Source of the DNA: CALMEH01 sp964548225
Lineage (GTDB): Bacteria; Acidobacteriota; Blastocatellia; Pyrinomonadales; Pyrinomonadaceae
DNA: 24,199 nt
Direction of reading: 5' to 3'
Assembly: GCA_964548225.1 (NCBI GenBank)
Contig: CAZJQP010000080.1
Span: 1 to 24,199, forward strand
Part shown: positions 13,991 through 21,170 of the stretch, one piece after another
Layout of the letters: each line of letters begins with the position of its first letter
How positions within the stretch are numbered: the first letter of the stretch is position 1
Program-made: the position numbers and the translations under genes
Notes under the pieces: model-generated
Databases searched by the model: none
What the model saw: only the letters and a program-made list of their open reading frames with translations
What the model was told of the DNA's origin: nothing

Positions 13991-14836
13991 ATGGCAAAGG
14001 CTGCGGCAAAAACTTTCGGACAAAAAGCGGATGTTCTTATTCGCCGCGTCAATTCTGATTCTATTTCCAAATTTGAAACCGACTTGCTCGCCGTTGAAGA
14101 ACCGCTCGAAATTCGGCTCGGTTTTACGGAAAACGGCAATTTTACGCATAAAGCGATTTCAATCACGATGCGAACCCCCGACGCAGATGCAGAACTCGCC
14201 GCCGGTTTTTTGTTCACCGAAGGAATTTTAAAATCAAAAAATCAAATAAAATCAATCAAACATTGCGGCAAATTCCCGAACAATCAAAACACGATTCGCG
14301 TTGATTTAGTAGAAAATGGCGAAATTGATTTACAAAAGCTGAAGCGAAATTTTTACACGACTTCAAGTTGTGGCGTTTGCGGAAAATCTTCGCTTGAAGC
14401 CCTGCAAATTGCAGGCGCAAAACTGATTTTAAAAAACAATTTCGCAAATATCTCAGACGAACTTATTCACGAATTACCCAAAAAATTGCGTGAATCGCAA
14501 ACGGTTTTCGACGAAACAGGCGGACTTCACGCCGCCGCTATTTTTGATTTTTCAGGAAGTTTGATTGATGTCAGAGAAGATGTCGGGCGGCACAACGCGG
14601 TTGATAAATTGATTGGCAAACAATTTTTGGCAGATAATTTGCCACTTTCGGAAAAAATTCTTTTCCTGAGCGGACGTGCTTCATTCGAACTCGTGCAAAA
14701 AGCGGTAATGGCGCAAATTCCCGTAATTTGTGCCGTCGGCGCACCGTCGTCTCTGGCGGTCGAAGCCGCGAAAGAATTTAATGTTGCATTGTTTGGATTT
14801 GTCCGCGAAAGACGTTTTAATGTTTATAGTTCGTAG
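13991..14836 (+). CDS. fdhD: FdhD, formate dehydrogenase sulfurtransferase
   Basis: FdhD carries sulfur from IscS-type cysteine desulfurase to the molybdenum cofactor of formate-dehydrogenase-type enzymes. The 281-residue protein shows LAVEEPLEIRL (33-43), ELAAGFLFTEGIL (68-80), the active-site loop SCGVCGK (126-132; C127 and C130), ETGGLHAAAIF and VREDVGRHNAVDKLIG, all typical of the family. It is first in a tight operon with the molybdoenzyme (start 34 nt after its stop) and mobA, which supports the role. The start ATG has no Shine-Dalgarno and sits 6 nt after a TATAAT box. Confidence 0.95.
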   Translation: MAKAAAKTFGQKADVLIRRVNSDSISKFETDLLAVEEPLEIRLGFTENGNFTHKAISITMRTPDADAELAAGFLFTEGILKSKNQIKSIKHCGKFPNNQNTIRVDLVENGEIDLQKLKRNFYTTSSCGVCGKSSLEALQIAGAKLILKNNFANISDELIHELPKKLRESQTVFDETGGLHAAAIFDFSGSLIDVREDVGRHNAVDKLIGKQFLADNLPLSEKILFLSGRASFELVQKAVMAQIPVICAVGAPSSLAVEAAKEFNVALFGFVRERRFNVYSS

Positions 14837-14869
14837 TTCTGCCTTTAGGTGAAACGGCGAGCAAATTTT

Positions 14870-17176
14870 ATGAATTCCAACAACAAAAATCTCAAAAATC
14901 TCAAAGTCGGTGAAGCCAAAGAAATTGCGGCAGGACTTTCGGCGGTGGTCAACACAACGAAAGTGATGTTGAAACAAACAGGCATCATTCGTGGCACGAA
15001 ACTTCTGCTTGATCTTAATCAAAAAGGCGGAATTGATTGCCCGTCTTGTGCTTGGGCTGACCCTGACGATGAACGAACACACGCCGAATTTTGCGAAAAT
15101 GGCGCGAAAGCTATCGCTGACGAAGCTACAACACGGCGCGTTACGCCACAATTTTTCGCCAAACACAGTGTTGAAAAACTTGCCGCCCAAACCGATCAAT
15201 GGCTCAACGCGCAAGGCAGGATAACTGCACCGATGTTTTTGGCAGAAGACGCAACTCATTACAAACCAATCTCTTGGGAAGATGCTTTTCATATTCTCGC
15301 GGAAGAATTAAATGCGCTCAAATCGCCCGACGAAGCCATTTTTTACACTTCCGGCAGAACGTCAAACGAAGCCGCGTTTTTGTATCAGCTTTTCGTGCGA
15401 AATTTCGGCACGAACAATCTGCCCGATTGCTCGAATATGTGCCACGAATCAACCAGCGTCGCGCTTCTCGAAGCAATCGGACTCGGTAAAGCAACCATTC
15501 GTCTTGAAGATTTGGAAGACACGGACTTAATCATCATCATCGGACAAAATCCCGGCACGAATGCACCACGAATGATGTCGTCTTTGCAAAAAGCCAAAGA
15601 AAACGGCGCGAAAATCATTGCTGTTAATCCGCTTCCCGAAGCCGGTTTGATGAATTTCGTCAATCCGAACCCCGAACAATACGAAAACAAGTTGAAATTT
15701 GCGCTGACCGTTCTCAAAAACGAACCGACACGCCTTGCAGATTTGCATTTGCCAATCCGCATTGGTGGCGATATGGCTTTTTTGAAAGGAATAATGAAAG
15801 TTCTCGTTGAACGCGAAAAGAAAAGCCCGCAACCGATTTTTGATTATGAATTTATCAACGCAAATACAGAAAATTATCAAGATTTTATAGCTGTTTTGGA
15901 ATCAACTGCGTGGGAAGATATTCTTGAGCAGAGCGGTTTGTCGCCGACGGAAATCGAACAAGTTGCCGATATTTATTTGAAGTCTAATCGGGTAATAACC
16001 TGTTGGGCAATGGGCGTTACACAACACAAACAATCTGTTGCCACCGTCCAAGACATTGCAAATCTGCATTTTCTTCGCGGACAAATCGGACGGCAAGGCG
16101 CGGGACTTTGCCCTGTGCGCGGACATTCAAATGTGCAAGGCGACCGTTCGATGGGAATTTGGGAAAAAATGAATCCGAAGTTTCGTGAAAATCTGGAGAA
16201 AGAATTTCACTTTAAAACTCCGAAAAACGACGGTTTCGATACGGTAAAATCTATCAAAGCAATGCACGACGGACACGCCAAAGTTTTCTTTGCCGTCGGC
16301 GGAAATTTCGTCTCGGCAACGCCCGATACGGAATTTACTTCTGAAGCCTTGAGAAATTGCAATCTAACCGCGCAAATTATCACTAAATTAAACCGAACCG
16401 CGCTCGTAACGGGCAAAAAATCTTTGATTTTACCGTGTCTCGGCAGAACCGAAATTGACCGAACAGGCGGCAAGGAACAATTCGTCTCAACCGAAAGCAC
16501 AATGCTCAATGTGCAAATGTCGAAAGGTATTTTAGAACCTGCAAGCGAACATCTGCGAAGCGAAGTTTGGATTATTGCAAAACTCGCGCAAGCCGTTCTG
16601 AAAAATAAAGTTACGGTTGATTGGGAGCGTTTTACGAACGATTATGACACGATTCGTGATTCGATTTCCCGCGTTGTTGCCGGATGCGAAAATTACAATC
16701 AAAAAATCCGCGAAGACGGCGGTTTTTATATGCCGAATCCACCGAACAAAAGAATTTTCCCGACTGACACCGGCAAAGCTAAATTTACTGCTACACCGAT
16801 GGAAAAAATCTCGCTGAAAAAAAGTGAGCTTTTGATGACAACAATCCGCGCCCACGATCAATTTAACACGACCGTTTATACCGAAAATGACCGTTATCGC
16901 GGCATCAAAGGTTCGCGCCGCGTTATTTTGATGAACGAAGCGGACATTGCTGAACGTGGGTTGAAGCAAGGCGAAATCGTTGATTTGAAAAGCAATTTCA
17001 ACGGCAAAACGCGCCGAGCCAAATCATTTGCCGTTGTCGCTTATCCAATTCCGAAAGATTGTGCGGCAACATATTTTCCCGAAGCAAACTCGCTCGTCCC
17101 AATCGAAAGTGTTGCCGAAAAAAGTAATTGCCCGACATCGAAATTAGTCAAAATAACTATCGAAAAAAATGTTTGA
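14870..17176 (+). CDS. ydeP: FdhF/YdeP-family molybdopterin oxidoreductase
   Basis: The 768-residue protein closely follows the E. coli YdeP pattern. CPSCAW (C57, C60) and EFCENGAKA (C75) form an N-terminal cysteine group, probably an Fe-S site. YTSGRTSNEAAFLYQLF is followed by LPDCSNMCHES, whose C191 aligns with the selenocysteine or cysteine molybdenum ligand of formate dehydrogenase H. GQNPGTNAPRM and later VRGHSNVQGDRSMG are cofactor-binding loops. The C-terminal domain (about 660-768) is the usual molybdopterin dinucleotide-binding barrel. The substrate of this family is not firmly known; a link to acid resistance has been reported for E. coli YdeP. I prefer the ATG at 14870 to the GTG at 14849 because GGCGAG lies 9 nt before it. 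It overlaps mobA by 8 nt. Confidence 0.93.
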   Translation: MNSNNKNLKNLKVGEAKEIAAGLSAVVNTTKVMLKQTGIIRGTKLLLDLNQKGGIDCPSCAWADPDDERTHAEFCENGAKAIADEATTRRVTPQFFAKHSVEKLAAQTDQWLNAQGRITAPMFLAEDATHYKPISWEDAFHILAEELNALKSPDEAIFYTSGRTSNEAAFLYQLFVRNFGTNNLPDCSNMCHESTSVALLEAIGLGKATIRLEDLEDTDLIIIIGQNPGTNAPRMMSSLQKAKENGAKIIAVNPLPEAGLMNFVNPNPEQYENKLKFALTVLKNEPTRLADLHLPIRIGGDMAFLKGIMKVLVEREKKSPQPIFDYEFINANTENYQDFIAVLESTAWEDILEQSGLSPTEIEQVADIYLKSNRVITCWAMGVTQHKQSVATVQDIANLHFLRGQIGRQGAGLCPVRGHSNVQGDRSMGIWEKMNPKFRENLEKEFHFKTPKNDGFDTVKSIKAMHDGHAKVFFAVGGNFVSATPDTEFTSEALRNCNLTAQIITKLNRTALVTGKKSLILPCLGRTEIDRTGGKEQFVSTESTMLNVQMSKGILEPASEHLRSEVWIIAKLAQAVLKNKVTVDWERFTNDYDTIRDSISRVVAGCENYNQKIREDGGFYMPNPPNKRIFPTDTGKAKFTATPMEKISLKKSELLMTTIRAHDQFNTTVYTENDRYRGIKGSRRVILMNEADIAERGLKQGEIVDLKSNFNGKTRRAKSFAVVAYPIPKDCAATYFPEANSLVPIESVAEKSNCPTSKLVKITIEKNV

Positions 17177-17750
17177 AGGTTTTATTTTAGCAGGCGGAAA
17201 ATCTTCGCGGATGGGCGCGGACAAATACGCGCTGAAAATCGGTAGCGAAAATTTTTTGGAACGCGCCGTCAAAACTCTTTCAAAATCTTGCGAATCGGTA
17301 AAAATCGCCCTCAATCAAACGCAAAACGTCGAAACAAATTGCAAAATCGTCCGCGATATTTACCCGAATCGCGGCGCACTTGGCGGAATTCACGCCGCTT
17401 TGAAAAATTGCGAAGCGAAATTTGCTTTAATTTTAGCGGTTGATTTGCCTTTTGTAACTTTGGAAGCGGCTGAAAAATTGCAAAATTTCGCACTCACTTC
17501 AAACAAATATTTGTCAATTGTTCCGCGTCAAACGGACGGAAAAGTTCAGCCCTTATTTGCAGTTTATCGCGCTAAATATTGCTTGCCAACACTCGAAAAA
17601 CTGCTTAATGAAAATGAATCGGCTTCCGTTCGGGATTTTCTTAACCTTATTTTTCCAAAATATATCGAAACACATCTTTTGAGCGATGATGAAAATTTGC
17701 TTTTTAATGTTAATTTTCAAGCGGATTATCAGCAGATAAAATCGGCATAA
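17169..17750 (+). CDS. mobA: Molybdenum cofactor guanylyltransferase
   Basis: MobA attaches GMP to molybdopterin, giving the guanine dinucleotide form used by the DMSO-reductase/formate dehydrogenase family, as expected for the gene just upstream. The 193-residue protein has LAGGKSSRMGADK (7-19, the GTP-binding signature LAGGxSxRMGxDK), NRGALGGIHAA (67-77) and LAVDLPFV (89-96, metal-binding D92). Its start overlaps the end of ydeP by 8 nt, indicating translational coupling. The stop is one base away from the stop of the convergent anti-sigma-like gene, with no terminator between them. Confidence 0.94.
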   Translation: MFEGFILAGGKSSRMGADKYALKIGSENFLERAVKTLSKSCESVKIALNQTQNVETNCKIVRDIYPNRGALGGIHAALKNCEAKFALILAVDLPFVTLEAAEKLQNFALTSNKYLSIVPRQTDGKVQPLFAVYRAKYCLPTLEKLLNENESASVRDFLNLIFPKYIETHLLSDDENLLFNVNFQADYQQIKSA

Positions 17751-17751
17751 A

Positions 17752-18783
17752 TTATCTCAAAACCGTAAAATAATACACGGTAATTTCTTCCGTTTCGCCG
17801 TTTTCCTTTATGCCAGAAAGCGTTAATTCGTAATCGGCACGTTTCAGATTTTTAGCGGGAATTGAAAGCGAAAGTTTTCTATTTGCACCTTTGCCACTAA
17901 TTTTTGCGCTTTCGCCCGTCCAAATTTCGCCCCCATCAATGTTGCTCAACGAAACGCGATATTTTTTGTATTCTTCTTGATTTTTCAGCGAAAGACTCAT
18001 CTGCAAAATTTCGGTTTCGGGCGAAAGTTTGATTTTGGTTCCGCCTTCGCTATCGCTTCGTGTAAAAAGTCCGGGAAGAAGCGAAACAGCGAGGACTTTG
18101 CGTGGTTCAGCTTTGGTTTGCGGCTGAACATTCTTCATGTGTTTTTCTTCAATTTCGCGGCGGATTATTTTGCGCTTTTGCTCAAGCCGTTGCATTTTTT
18201 CAACATTTCGCCCGTCGTTTTTTTGTTTTTCTTCGTCAATTTGTTTTTCGATTTCTTTTTCTTCTTTTTGCTTTTCTTCGATGATTTCTTCGTTATACCC
18301 CGGCGGAGTTGGCGTGATGAACGCAGTGTTTATGTTTTTCGGAAGTTCCACCGTAATATTTTTCCAATCTGAATTTCTAACCACCAAAAATCCAACGGCA
18401 AAAACCACCAAAACCGCGCCAAGCGCAACTCCGACACGAAGCGCAGAGTTTGAAAAGTTGAAAAACGCCGCGACAGTCTGCCAAAAACTTGGCGATTTTT
18501 CTTTTTCGATTTTTTCAGTCGTCTGCAAAAAGGCTTCGGCAAACGCGGCTTTTTCGCGGTCTTGCGCCGATTTCAAAAATTTTTCTTCAAAAGCGATTCT
18601 CTCCGATGCGGTCAGGCGATTTTGTTTGTATTCGTAAAATAATTCATCTTCAAAAGCGGCGATTTCCTCGAAAAAATCATCGTTTTCGAGAAACTGTTCT
18701 TCAATCGCCGAGCGTTCTTCGTCCGACATTTCGCCCAGCAAATATCGGCGCATCAGATTATCTTTTTGAGTTTCTGTGTTCAT
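17752..18783 (-). CDS. Anti-sigma-like single-pass membrane protein
   Basis: The 343-residue protein has three parts. A cytoplasmic acidic helical N-terminus (about 1-110) carries the pattern MRRYLLGEMSDEER and, repeated, LTASERIAFEEKFL, as in zinc-less anti-sigma-like partners of ECF sigma factors in Acidobacteriota. There is one membrane helix at about 115-135. An extracytoplasmic part begins with a highly charged predicted coiled coil (about 164-217, rich in Glu, Lys and Gln) and ends in a beta-type domain. No HxxxCxxC zinc motif is present. The ATG at 18781-18783 has GAGGA 9 nt upstream. The sigma gene lies 183 nt upstream on the same strand. A two-block motif shared with two neighbouring genes ends 20 nt before this ATG. 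The anti-sigma role is inferred from position and N-terminal pattern. Confidence 0.72.
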   Translation of the reverse strand: MNTETQKDNLMRRYLLGEMSDEERSAIEEQFLENDDFFEEIAAFEDELFYEYKQNRLTASERIAFEEKFLKSAQDREKAAFAEAFLQTTEKIEKEKSPSFWQTVAAFFNFSNSALRVGVALGAVLVVFAVGFLVVRNSDWKNITVELPKNINTAFITPTPPGYNEEIIEEKQKEEKEIEKQIDEEKQKNDGRNVEKMQRLEQKRKIIRREIEEKHMKNVQPQTKAEPRKVLAVSLLPGLFTRSDSEGGTKIKLSPETEILQMSLSLKNQEEYKKYRVSLSNIDGGEIWTGESAKISGKGANRKLSLSIPAKNLKRADYELTLSGIKENGETEEITVYYFTVLR

Positions 18784-18803
18784 TTTGAGTTTTCCTCAAT
18801 ATA

Positions 18804-18830
18804 CTAATGTCGAAAATCGAAAAGTATTTC
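18804..18830 (-). promoter_or_regulatory. Putative ECF promoter, copy A (anti-sigma gene)
   Basis: On the minus strand: GAAAT, 13 nt, CGACATTAG. Both blocks are identical to copies at 19686-19712 and 20483-20509, at the same spacing (20 of 27 positions match without gaps, all 14 block positions identical). An A/T-rich stretch precedes it. It ends 20 nt before the ATG, leaving room for a start site and the GAGGA ribosome binding site. Confidence 0.6.
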
Positions 18831-18857
18831 ACAAAATTTTATGTTGCAGACGGTTTT

Positions 18858-18956
18858 ATCAATTATCAATTATCAATTATCAATCATTTTTTATGGTAAA
18901 AACGGTGATAACCTTAAAATTTAATTGATAATGGAAAATTGATAATTGATAATTTT
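18858..18956. repeat. AT-rich ATCAATT inverted repeat
   Basis: Four 7-bp units of the type ATCAATT (18858-18884) face the complementary ATTGATA-type series at about 18922-18956, around a spacer of about 37 nt. It lies between the sigma gene and its putative anti-sigma gene, in an otherwise empty 183-nt gap. Confidence 0.75.
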
Positions 18957-18966
18957 CCGAAACTCT

Positions 18967-19587
18967 CTAATTTCTCAAAGCTACGCAACGCTCAACGCAT
19001 TTTTCCAAATCGGTGCGGATACGGCAAGCGCGAATACGAAGCACGTTTAGCCCGACTTTTTCGGCTTCTGCCATTTCTTTCCGCACGTCTTTTTTGCGCT
19101 CGCCGTGATGATATTTAATGATAAACTGCCGCGTTTCGTCGGGCAGATTTTGCACACAACGATTCATACAGGCGTAACGATTTGCCTGTTTTTGTTCTTC
19201 AAATTCGGCTTCCATTTCTTGCGCCGGATTTTCGGCTGTGAGTTCGGCGGGCGCGACGGAATCAAAATCTTCGTGTTTGTGTTTTGCCTGCCCGCGCCAA
19301 AATTCGCGGATGACGTTGAGCGCAATGCCGTGAAAATAGAGATACGGTTTTTCGCGTGAAACTTCCGCGCCTTCAAAAACGCGGCGCGTTACGCGATTGA
19401 TGGTAATGTCGGCGTAATCTTCTTCGGGTGTGCAGTTGCGCCATTTGAAAAGTTTGATGAGTTTTTGGCGAATTTTTTCGTATTCCGCGCCGGCAGTTTC
19501 GCGGTCATCGGAGAGCCACGCGAGAAGTTTTTCAAACGCTTCGGGCGATGGTGTCCAATCTTTTTTTAATGAGATTTCGGCTTCCAT
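18967..19587 (-). CDS. ECF-like RNA polymerase sigma factor
   Basis: The product is 206 residues from the ATG at 19585-19587; an in-frame upstream ATG adds 16 unlikely residues. Region 2 is visible as a helical segment, LIKLFKWRNC then DYADITINRVTRRVFEG and PYLYFHGIALNVIREFWR (about 40-110). A charged linker follows. Region 4 runs NRCVQNLPDETRQFIIKYHHGERKKDV to LNVLRIRACRIRTDLEKCVERC (about 143-202), with a helix-turn-helix-like end. It has the layout of group 4 sigma factors though divergent in sequence. An anti-sigma-like gene follows. It is divergent from the secreted protein gene at 19791. I see no GAAAT/CGACATTAG motif upstream of its own start. Confidence 0.8.
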   Translation of the reverse strand: MEAEISLKKDWTPSPEAFEKLLAWLSDDRETAGAEYEKIRQKLIKLFKWRNCTPEEDYADITINRVTRRVFEGAEVSREKPYLYFHGIALNVIREFWRGQAKHKHEDFDSVAPAELTAENPAQEMEAEFEEQKQANRYACMNRCVQNLPDETRQFIIKYHHGERKKDVRKEMAEAEKVGLNVLRIRACRIRTDLEKCVERCVALRN

Positions 19588-19650
19588 CGAAAAAATTTTC
19601 GCCTTAAATTTAACGCAAAAACTCAATAAATACAAGCCTTCTACGAATCG

Positions 19651-19790
19651 AGCGAAAAAAATTCGTTTTTTTGAAAAAAAATTATGAAATGTTTTTTCGA
19701 TTCCGACATTAGCACCTTGAACGACGCTGAAAAGCGGAAATTCAAACGAGCTAAGGCTCTTATATTTGAAATTATTTGTTAGGAGAAATT
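19651..19790 (+). promoter_or_regulatory. Conserved upstream and leader region, copy 1
   Basis: About 140 nt matching 20449-20585 at roughly 90% (hand alignment, a few single-base indels). It includes an A/T-rich tract, the putative ECF promoter, a likely transcribed leader of about 70 nt, and the Shine-Dalgarno AGGAG 5 nt before the ATG. A nested fold is possible: TTAGC (19709-19713) with GCTAA (19750-19754), TTGAA (19717-19721) with TTCAA (19741-19745), and CGCT-GAAA-AGCG (19725-19736). TAAG-GCT-CTTA (19752-19762) is an alternative hairpin that uses part of the outer strand. The outer TTAGC would overlap the -10 block, so that pair may not be transcribed. Confidence 0.65.
19686..19712 (+). 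promoter_or_regulatory. Putative ECF promoter, copy B (secreted gene 1)
   Basis: GAAAT at 19686-19690, a 13-nt spacer, then CGACATTAG at 19704-19712. It is the second of three copies at identical spacing. Transcription would start around 19719-19721, giving a leader of about 70 nt. Confidence 0.6.
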
Positions 19791-20195
19791 ATGAATAAAT
19801 TTTTTGGTAGAGTAGTTAGATTTTTTGGTTTAGCAATCGCGGCGTTAGTTTTATCGTTCGCTTTGAATTCGGAAGCCAGCGCACAGACGAATAACTTGTA
19901 TTATTCAAACGGCGGCGCATATTTCGGGCAAATCACGGTAATTCCGGGTTCGCATTTCCAGATTCGACAGGGTAACTCAGTCATCAAAACTTTCCGTAAT
20001 TCGTGTCAGTATGTTGATGGAAAAGGCACGCTTCTTTGCACCTTCGGTCAATGGGATTCGTCGGGAACACACATCTATTCGGGAAAAGGCTATTTTTATA
20101 CAAGCGGCTATGTTTATCTGCGCTGGACGAATCAAAATACAGCAGGTGTTTGGAGACAAATAGACAGCGGCTGGATTGGACTCTATCCAAAGTAA
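19791..20195 (+). CDS. Small secreted protein 1, unknown function
   Basis: The product is 134 residues from the ATG at 19791, which follows AGGAG by 5 nt; a TTG further upstream is not needed. Signal peptide about 1-32 (RFFGLAIAALVLSFALN, cleavage after SEASA before Q). The mature part of about 100 residues is rich in Gly, Ser, Tyr and Trp and looks all-beta. Two cysteines (SCQY and LLCTF) are about 12 residues apart and could form a disulfide. It ends DSGWIGLYPK. It shares the C-x(n)-LCT spacing, a YxGxG/YxSG segment and a terminal GW..Y.K with the next gene, so the two are probably distant paralogues. It has its own promoter-type leader and a strong terminator. Confidence 0.72.
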   Translation: MNKFFGRVVRFFGLAIAALVLSFALNSEASAQTNNLYYSNGGAYFGQITVIPGSHFQIRQGNSVIKTFRNSCQYVDGKGTLLCTFGQWDSSGTHIYSGKGYFYTSGYVYLRWTNQNTAGVWRQIDSGWIGLYPK

Positions 20196-20224
20196 GTGCT
20201 GAAAATTTTTTACTCCTTTTATTG

Positions 20225-20267
20225 AAAATAGCGGCTTGAGTCTGCCAACTCAAGCCGCTATTTTTTT
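20225..20267 (+). terminator. Strong intrinsic terminator after secreted gene 1
   Basis: Perfect 17-bp arms (20225-20241 and 20248-20264) enclose the loop CTGCCA and are followed by further T residues. It ends the transcript of the gene stopping at 20195. Confidence 0.92.
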
Positions 20268-20304
20268 CAGAAGTTGTCTGAACCCTCTGATTTAGTGATT
20301 TTTC

Positions 20305-20384
20305 AACCACGAATTTACACGAAACTCCACAAAAAAAGTCTGAACTCTAACAAAATTCGTGCTAATTCGTGTATTTTCGTGGTT
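20305..20384. repeat. Imperfect inverted repeat AACCACGAATTTACACGAA
   Basis: The left arm at 20305-20323 is complementary to segments of 20356-20384 (TTCGTG...TTCGTGTATTTTCGTGGTT). It lies between the terminator of secreted gene 1 and the promoter of secreted gene 2. It looks like another dispersed palindromic element; no open frame is seen. Confidence 0.65.
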
Positions 20385-20448
20385 AAATTCTGACGTTTTC
20401 CGGGTTTGAACACAGCTTATTAGAAAAATATGAGCCTTTTATTAAATC

Positions 20449-20585
20449 AGCGAGAAAAATTTCGTTTTTGAAAAAAAATTATGAAATGTTTTTTCAATTC
20501 CGACATTAGCATAATGAAGGACGCGAAAAGCGAAACTTCAAACGAGCTAAGGCTCTTAAATTTGAAATTATTTGATGGAGAAATT
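20449..20585 (+). promoter_or_regulatory. Conserved upstream and leader region, copy 2
   Basis: Partner of 19651-19790. The potential nested stem is retained with changed bases: TTAGC (20506-20510) with GCTAA (20546-20550), TGAAG (20515-20519) with CTTCA (20536-20540), and CGC-GAAAA-GCG (20522-20532). The Shine-Dalgarno GGAG lies 5 nt before the ATG at 20586. Single-base indels relative to copy 1 break any shared reading frame, arguing that DNA or RNA sequence, not a peptide, is conserved. Confidence 0.65.
20483..20509 (+). promoter_or_regulatory. Putative ECF promoter, copy C (secreted gene 2)
   Basis: GAAAT at 20483-20487, 13 nt, CGACATTAG at 20501-20509. It differs from copy B by one base over 27 nt (G to A in the spacer). 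Confidence 0.6.
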
Positions 20586-21002
20586 ATGAAAAACAATAAA
20601 TTATTTGGAATGATTCGGACTATTTTCGGCAAAACTTTGGTAACGGCTGTCTTTTTGGGAATTTTGAGCGTAGCAACATTCGCACAATCGCAATATGCCG
20701 CTTTTTTCAACAAGAGCAATAACAATCAGGAAGGCTATATCGGCGTTTATGGCGACACGCTTCGAATTAATTGGAGTGCGCCCGGTTTGATAACGGTTAT
20801 CGGTCAACCCTGCACGGAATTTTCCGACAAAACTTGGCTCTGCACGGCAATTACCTATCGCAACGGACAACCCGAATATAAAGGCGAATACCAAATCTAC
20901 AAAAGCGGTGTTGATTTTGGAATGCGGCACACACATCGTTGGAACGTCAATCATTGGGAAACCGAATATAACGACGGTTGGACATTTTATTACGTCAAAT
21001 AA
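20586..21002 (+). CDS. Small secreted protein 2, unknown function
   Basis: The product is 138 residues from the ATG at 20586, five bases after GGAG. The frame is open back to an ATG at 20481, but that would put 35 residues ahead of a clear signal peptide and within the conserved leader, so I reject it. Signal peptide: IFGKTLVTAVFLGILSVATFA, cleavage before Q. The mature part is about 104 residues, aromatic-rich, with two cysteines (QPCTEF and WLCTA) and the ending NDGWTFYYVK. It is distantly similar to secreted protein 1 in cysteine placement, the Y.G.Y.IY.SG segment and the C-terminal GW..YVK, with low overall identity. It is followed by its own terminator. Confidence 0.72.
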   Translation: MKNNKLFGMIRTIFGKTLVTAVFLGILSVATFAQSQYAAFFNKSNNNQEGYIGVYGDTLRINWSAPGLITVIGQPCTEFSDKTWLCTAITYRNGQPEYKGEYQIYKSGVDFGMRHTHRWNVNHWETEYNDGWTFYYVK

Positions 21003-21031
21003 AGTTTAATCAATCAGCTTGAATAGACTTC

Positions 21032-21076
21032 AAACAAGCGTTTTGAGTTTTCCGATTCGAAACGCTTGTTTTTTTG
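21032..21076 (+). terminator. Intrinsic terminator after secreted gene 2
   Basis: Arms AAACAAGCGTTT (21032-21043) and AAACGCTTGTTT (21060-21071) form a 12-bp stem with a 16-nt loop, followed by T residues. Confidence 0.85.
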
Positions 21077-21170
21077 CATAAAATCTGCAATTTTGATACG
21101 ATTGCCGCAATCAGAAACAATCACCGAACAATTTTCAATCATCCTCAATTGCCGAAAAGGAGTTTTGAAT

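Noticed and set aside
19709..19754. The nested stem resembles an integron attC site
   Set aside because: It lacks the RYYYAAC / GTTRRRY core boxes in the right order, there is no integrase in the window, and each gene has its own promoter-type leader and terminator.
19684..19782. A 32-codon upstream frame in leader copy 1 (MKCFFDSDIS...), matched by MKCFFNSDIS in copy 2
   Set aside because: The two peptides agree only for about 13 residues; single-base indels then shift the frames while the nucleotide identity continues. There is no Shine-Dalgarno, and the start overlaps the putative promoter.
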